From contig NW_006921533.1 in assembly GCF_000340215.1 (NCBI RefSeq), positions 6,620,945-6,638,030 on the forward strand: a DNA stretch of 17,086 nucleotides, in the 5' to 3' direction. This document shows positions 16,568 through 17,086 of the stretch, piece after piece. The notes beneath the pieces are model-generated. The model was not told the origin of the DNA, did not search any database, and saw only the letters and a program-made list of their open reading frames with translations. The position numbers and the translations under genes are program-made. Numbering within the stretch: position 1 is the first letter of the stretch; each line of letters begins with the position of its first letter. The DNA is from Pseudocercospora fijiensis CIRAD86. Taxonomy: Eukaryota; Ascomycota; Dothideomycetes; Mycosphaerellales; Mycosphaerellaceae.

Positions 16568-17086
16568 TAGTTAAACAACCCGAGATATATCTCTTCTAGA
16601 TACGCTTCTAGTTAGTCTTCTAGGTATTCTTCTAACTACTATAATAGTTAGTATACTTAGGTTTAAAATCTATCCTAATCGCTTGCTTTTTGTATTTTAG
16701 GCTTTAGAGCCCTCGGTATATCCGCCCTATCTCGAATTAGATAATAATACTCGTTAAATAGGTCTATAGTATTTATACGCTACCGATATAACGTCGAAAT
16801 AGCGATTCTAATTTTATTATAGATATCTTTTATAGTAAAATTGCCTCTAAAGAGCTAGGTCGCTTTAGAGATAGTATCTATAGGTATTTTAGTACTATTA
16901 CTATTACGCCTTTTAGGCTTCTTTAGAAATCGGCGGCACTTTTTTCGACTTCTTAGTTATTATAAACAATACCTATACTAGCGCTATACTATTAAAATAG
17001 CGATAATGCGATATAATACAAGAGGTAGCTAAATTGCGGTATACGGCTCCGCGGAAGTCTTGGCATTCTCACTCTTCGGACTGCGA
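16568..17086 (-). pseudogene. Degraded reading frame of unknown function, possible helix-turn-helix
   Basis: On the minus strand, in phase with 16953, a coherent frame appears if TAG/TAA are taken as RIP stops. It has a basic segment RSRKKCRRFLKKPKRRN, then NFTIKDIYNKIRIAISTLYR, which has the look of a helix-turn-helix (as in transposase or regulator N-termini), then LIRDRADIPRALKPKIQKAS and a Leu/Glu-rich probable coiled coil EEYLED...EAYLEEIYLGLFN. The same phase is open toward the right edge (AEPYTAI near 17045), so it may continue outside. No family is identified with confidence; a DNA transposon remnant is one option. Confidence 0.35.

Larger units (their letters stand above)
2386..17045. 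other. RIP-mutated repeat block
   Basis: CpA and TpG are strongly depleted and TpA is in great excess; several 60-base rows (for example 13021-13080, 13561-13620, 14041-14100) contain no CA or TG at all, while CpG is still frequent (a CG run lies at 16239-16251). This is the classic RIP signature rather than CpG methylation decay. In-frame stops are overwhelmingly TAG or TAA at positions where homologous proteins have Trp or Gln. The last TCA on the left is at 2383-2385, and TGG and TCA reappear on the right from about 17,060. The stretch 15350-15660 is less affected. Confidence 0.9.

Noticed and set aside
2386..17045. Alternative genetic code with TAG/TAA read as Gln or Trp
   Set aside because: TAG replaces both Trp and Gln, flanking host genes use stops normally, and the CpA/TpG depletion explains the stops as RIP mutations.

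Overview
This window looks like a euchromatin-to-repeat transition in a filamentous ascomycete (Pezizomycotina). The evidence is a short GT-AG intron with a CTGAC branch site, a glycoside hydrolase 35 gene, a Pho85-type cyclin gene, and about 14.6 kb of LTR-retrotransposon sequence carrying the mutation pattern of repeat-induced point mutation (RIP: CpA to TpA on both strands). No rRNA, tRNA, CRISPR or bacterial operon structure was seen.

Layout. Positions 1-2238 are ordinary, unmutated gene space: the 3' end of a GH35 beta-galactosidase gene (+, ends 890), which converges on a cyclin gene (-, 2238-1162, one intron). A 180-bp Tc1/mariner-type MITE (2265-2444) with 46-bp terminal inverted repeats and TA target duplications sits 26 bp upstream of the longest cyclin start. 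Its left arm is clean and its right arm is RIP-mutated, so the mutation front falls inside this element, near 2386. From there to about 17,045 essentially everything is RIP-mutated.

The RIP block holds three LTR-retrotransposon bodies. (1) Gypsy-1 (+): gag about 3701-5044, protease and the start of reverse transcriptase about 5008-6126, then cut off. (2) Gypsy-2 (+): begins abruptly at about 6127 just upstream of the protease and runs to 6881, then continues at 12206 through RT, RNase H and integrase to about 15318, followed by repeat-rich non-coding DNA and possibly a 3' LTR. (3) A complete Copia element (-), 6882-12200, with 123-bp LTRs and a 5-bp AAGAT target duplication, inserted inside the Gypsy-2 RT. 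It carries one continuous gag-pol frame of about 1,530 codons, broken only by substitution stops. Removing the Copia element and one AAGAT copy restores the Gypsy-2 reading frame.

None of the three elements can be active as it stands: stops replace expected Trp and Gln codons, zinc ligands have become Tyr, and several catalytic residues have changed. The Copia LTRs differ from each other only by RIP-type transitions. The surviving CpA sites are almost all ACA or GCA, while TCA and CCA are nearly exhausted, which suggests a strong 5'-pyrimidine preference of the mutating process here. Near the right end is a degraded minus-strand reading frame of unknown function, and unmutated sequence seems to resume in the last 30-40 bases. 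I did not find a convincing new functional system. The notable content is the nested, dated, RIP-edited transposon stack and its sharp border with a cyclin gene.
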